Of a stretch of 64,000 bases of DNA, positions 63,500-64,000 are shown piece after piece. The stretch lies in the NCBI RefSeq assembly GCF_017498565.1, contig NZ_CP071794.1, forward strand, positions 3,338,001 through 3,402,000. The letters are read 5' to 3'. Position numbers and translations under genes: made by a program. Every line of letters starts with the position of its first letter. Position 1 is the first letter of the stretch. A model generated the notes under the pieces. That model searched no databases. It was not told the DNA's origin and saw only the letters and a program-made list of their open reading frames with translations. This DNA is from Parasphingorhabdus cellanae. Its GTDB lineage: Bacteria; Pseudomonadota; Alphaproteobacteria; Sphingomonadales; Sphingomonadaceae.

Positions 63500-64000
63500 T
63501 TAAAACTCTACACCCAAAGCATCGGCAATAAAGCCCATAAGCGGCGCGACTTTTTCAAATTGCGTCTCGACCGCGTCTTCAAACTTGGCAGATGTTGCAA
63601 GCTTTTCATCCGCATCCCGAAAACTGAAAAAGCTCTTGCGCCTGAGGTCGTCGATCAGCGGATGATCAGCATCAAAGCCCTTGGGCGCACGGACCAGCTG
63701 GTCGCCGCGCAAGTCTATACCGTCAACGGCCTCTTGCCAGCGTGCGGGCTTGTCGACAATGCGTTGGCGAATATTGCGCAAGGCTTCTCCTTTTGGTCCC
63801 CAGACACCGCCGCCAAAGAAAACCTCTCCGGGGCCGAGATGGACATAAAATCCGGGCGCATGGGCATCTTTCCCCGCTGCATGGCGGAACTGGCATCCGA
63901 CATGGGTTTTGTAGGGGCTCTTGTCTTTCGAAAAGCGTGTGTCACGGTAGATGCGAAAGCGGCTGCCGCCATTGGGGCGGGGATCAACGGTAATGTGAGG
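63500..64000 (-). CDS. DUF2461 family protein, N-terminus beyond the edge
   Basis: The frame is open through base 64000, leaving the C-terminal 166 residues. The fragment has RDTRFSKDKSPYKTHVGCQF, GKDAHAPGFYVHLGPGEVFF and GGGVWGPKG, the signature of DUF2461 (TIGR02453). The family is small, cytoplasmic and of unknown function. The protein ends IADALGVEF. It converges with the SDR gene, 12 bases apart. Confidence 0.85.
   Translation of the reverse strand, partial: PHITVDPRPNGGSRFRIYRDTRFSKDKSPYKTHVGCQFRHAAGKDAHAPGFYVHLGPGEVFFGGGVWGPKGEALRNIRQRIVDKPARWQEAVDGIDLRGDQLVRAPKGFDADHPLIDDLRRKSFFSFRDADEKLATSAKFEDAVETQFEKVAPLMGFIADALGVEF

Overview
The window looks like chromosomal DNA of a sphingomonad (Alphaproteobacteria, Sphingomonadales). 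The pointers are a serine palmitoyltransferase closely matching the Sphingomonas paucimobilis enzyme in every catalytic residue, other ceramide-pathway genes, DUF1289/DUF983/DUF2282 proteins, a large TonB-dependent receptor and a TPR-sulfotransferase. Base composition looks moderate, which would fit marine Sphingorhabdus/Parasphingorhabdus-like lineages, but genus is a guess. I see no rRNA, tRNA, CRISPR, phage or insertion sequence.

1-5 kb: outer-membrane assembly and ribosome GTPase genes (YfgM-like protein, bamB, der), an orphan Hpt protein, and bacterioferritin with its 56-residue ferredoxin bfd. 5-16 kb: mixed metabolism (DUF418 membrane protein, iodotyrosine-deiodinase-like nitroreductase, Coq4, a Bor-like lipoprotein, an FAD oxidase, purL, a short-chain dehydrogenase lacking the catalytic Tyr, an HCCA isomerase, a medium-chain reductase with no canonical start, LysR). 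16-32 kb: mostly housekeeping operons (xseB-ispA-coaD, a cyclophilin and queA, homocysteine methyltransferase, tgt-glnE-bcp-DUF455, erpA-xth-hydrolase) plus a solitary lipoprotein version of a bufferin (DUF2282).

33.4-46.5 kb is the most interesting part: a sphingolipid island. It holds candidates for the three ceramide-making steps (spt with its own acyl carrier protein; a GNAT-like ceramide synthase; a CerR-like reductase), possible tailoring enzymes (His-box desaturase/hydroxylase, cytochrome P450, enoyl-CoA hydratase-like protein), a possible head-group branch (lipid kinase, Tam41-like nucleotidyltransferase, zinc-ribbon membrane protein), and the export permeases lptF and lptG in the middle. 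An orphan Pycsar-effector-type membrane protein (DUF5706) is divergent from the acp-spt pair. I infer that synthesis, head-group activation and outward transport of a sphingolipid are genetically linked here; the final lipid cannot be read from sequence.

46.5-64 kb: proB-obgE, a paired palindromic repeat, a Rieske oxygenase with a bridging Glu, an HTH/DUF2975 pair, small envelope proteins (glycine-zipper lipoprotein, beta-barrel, fasciclin lipoprotein), a TonB receptor followed by the translationally coupled TPR-sulfotransferase and BCCT transporter, an unusual molybdopterin oxidoreductase, a second short-chain dehydrogenase, and a DUF2461 protein cut by the right edge.
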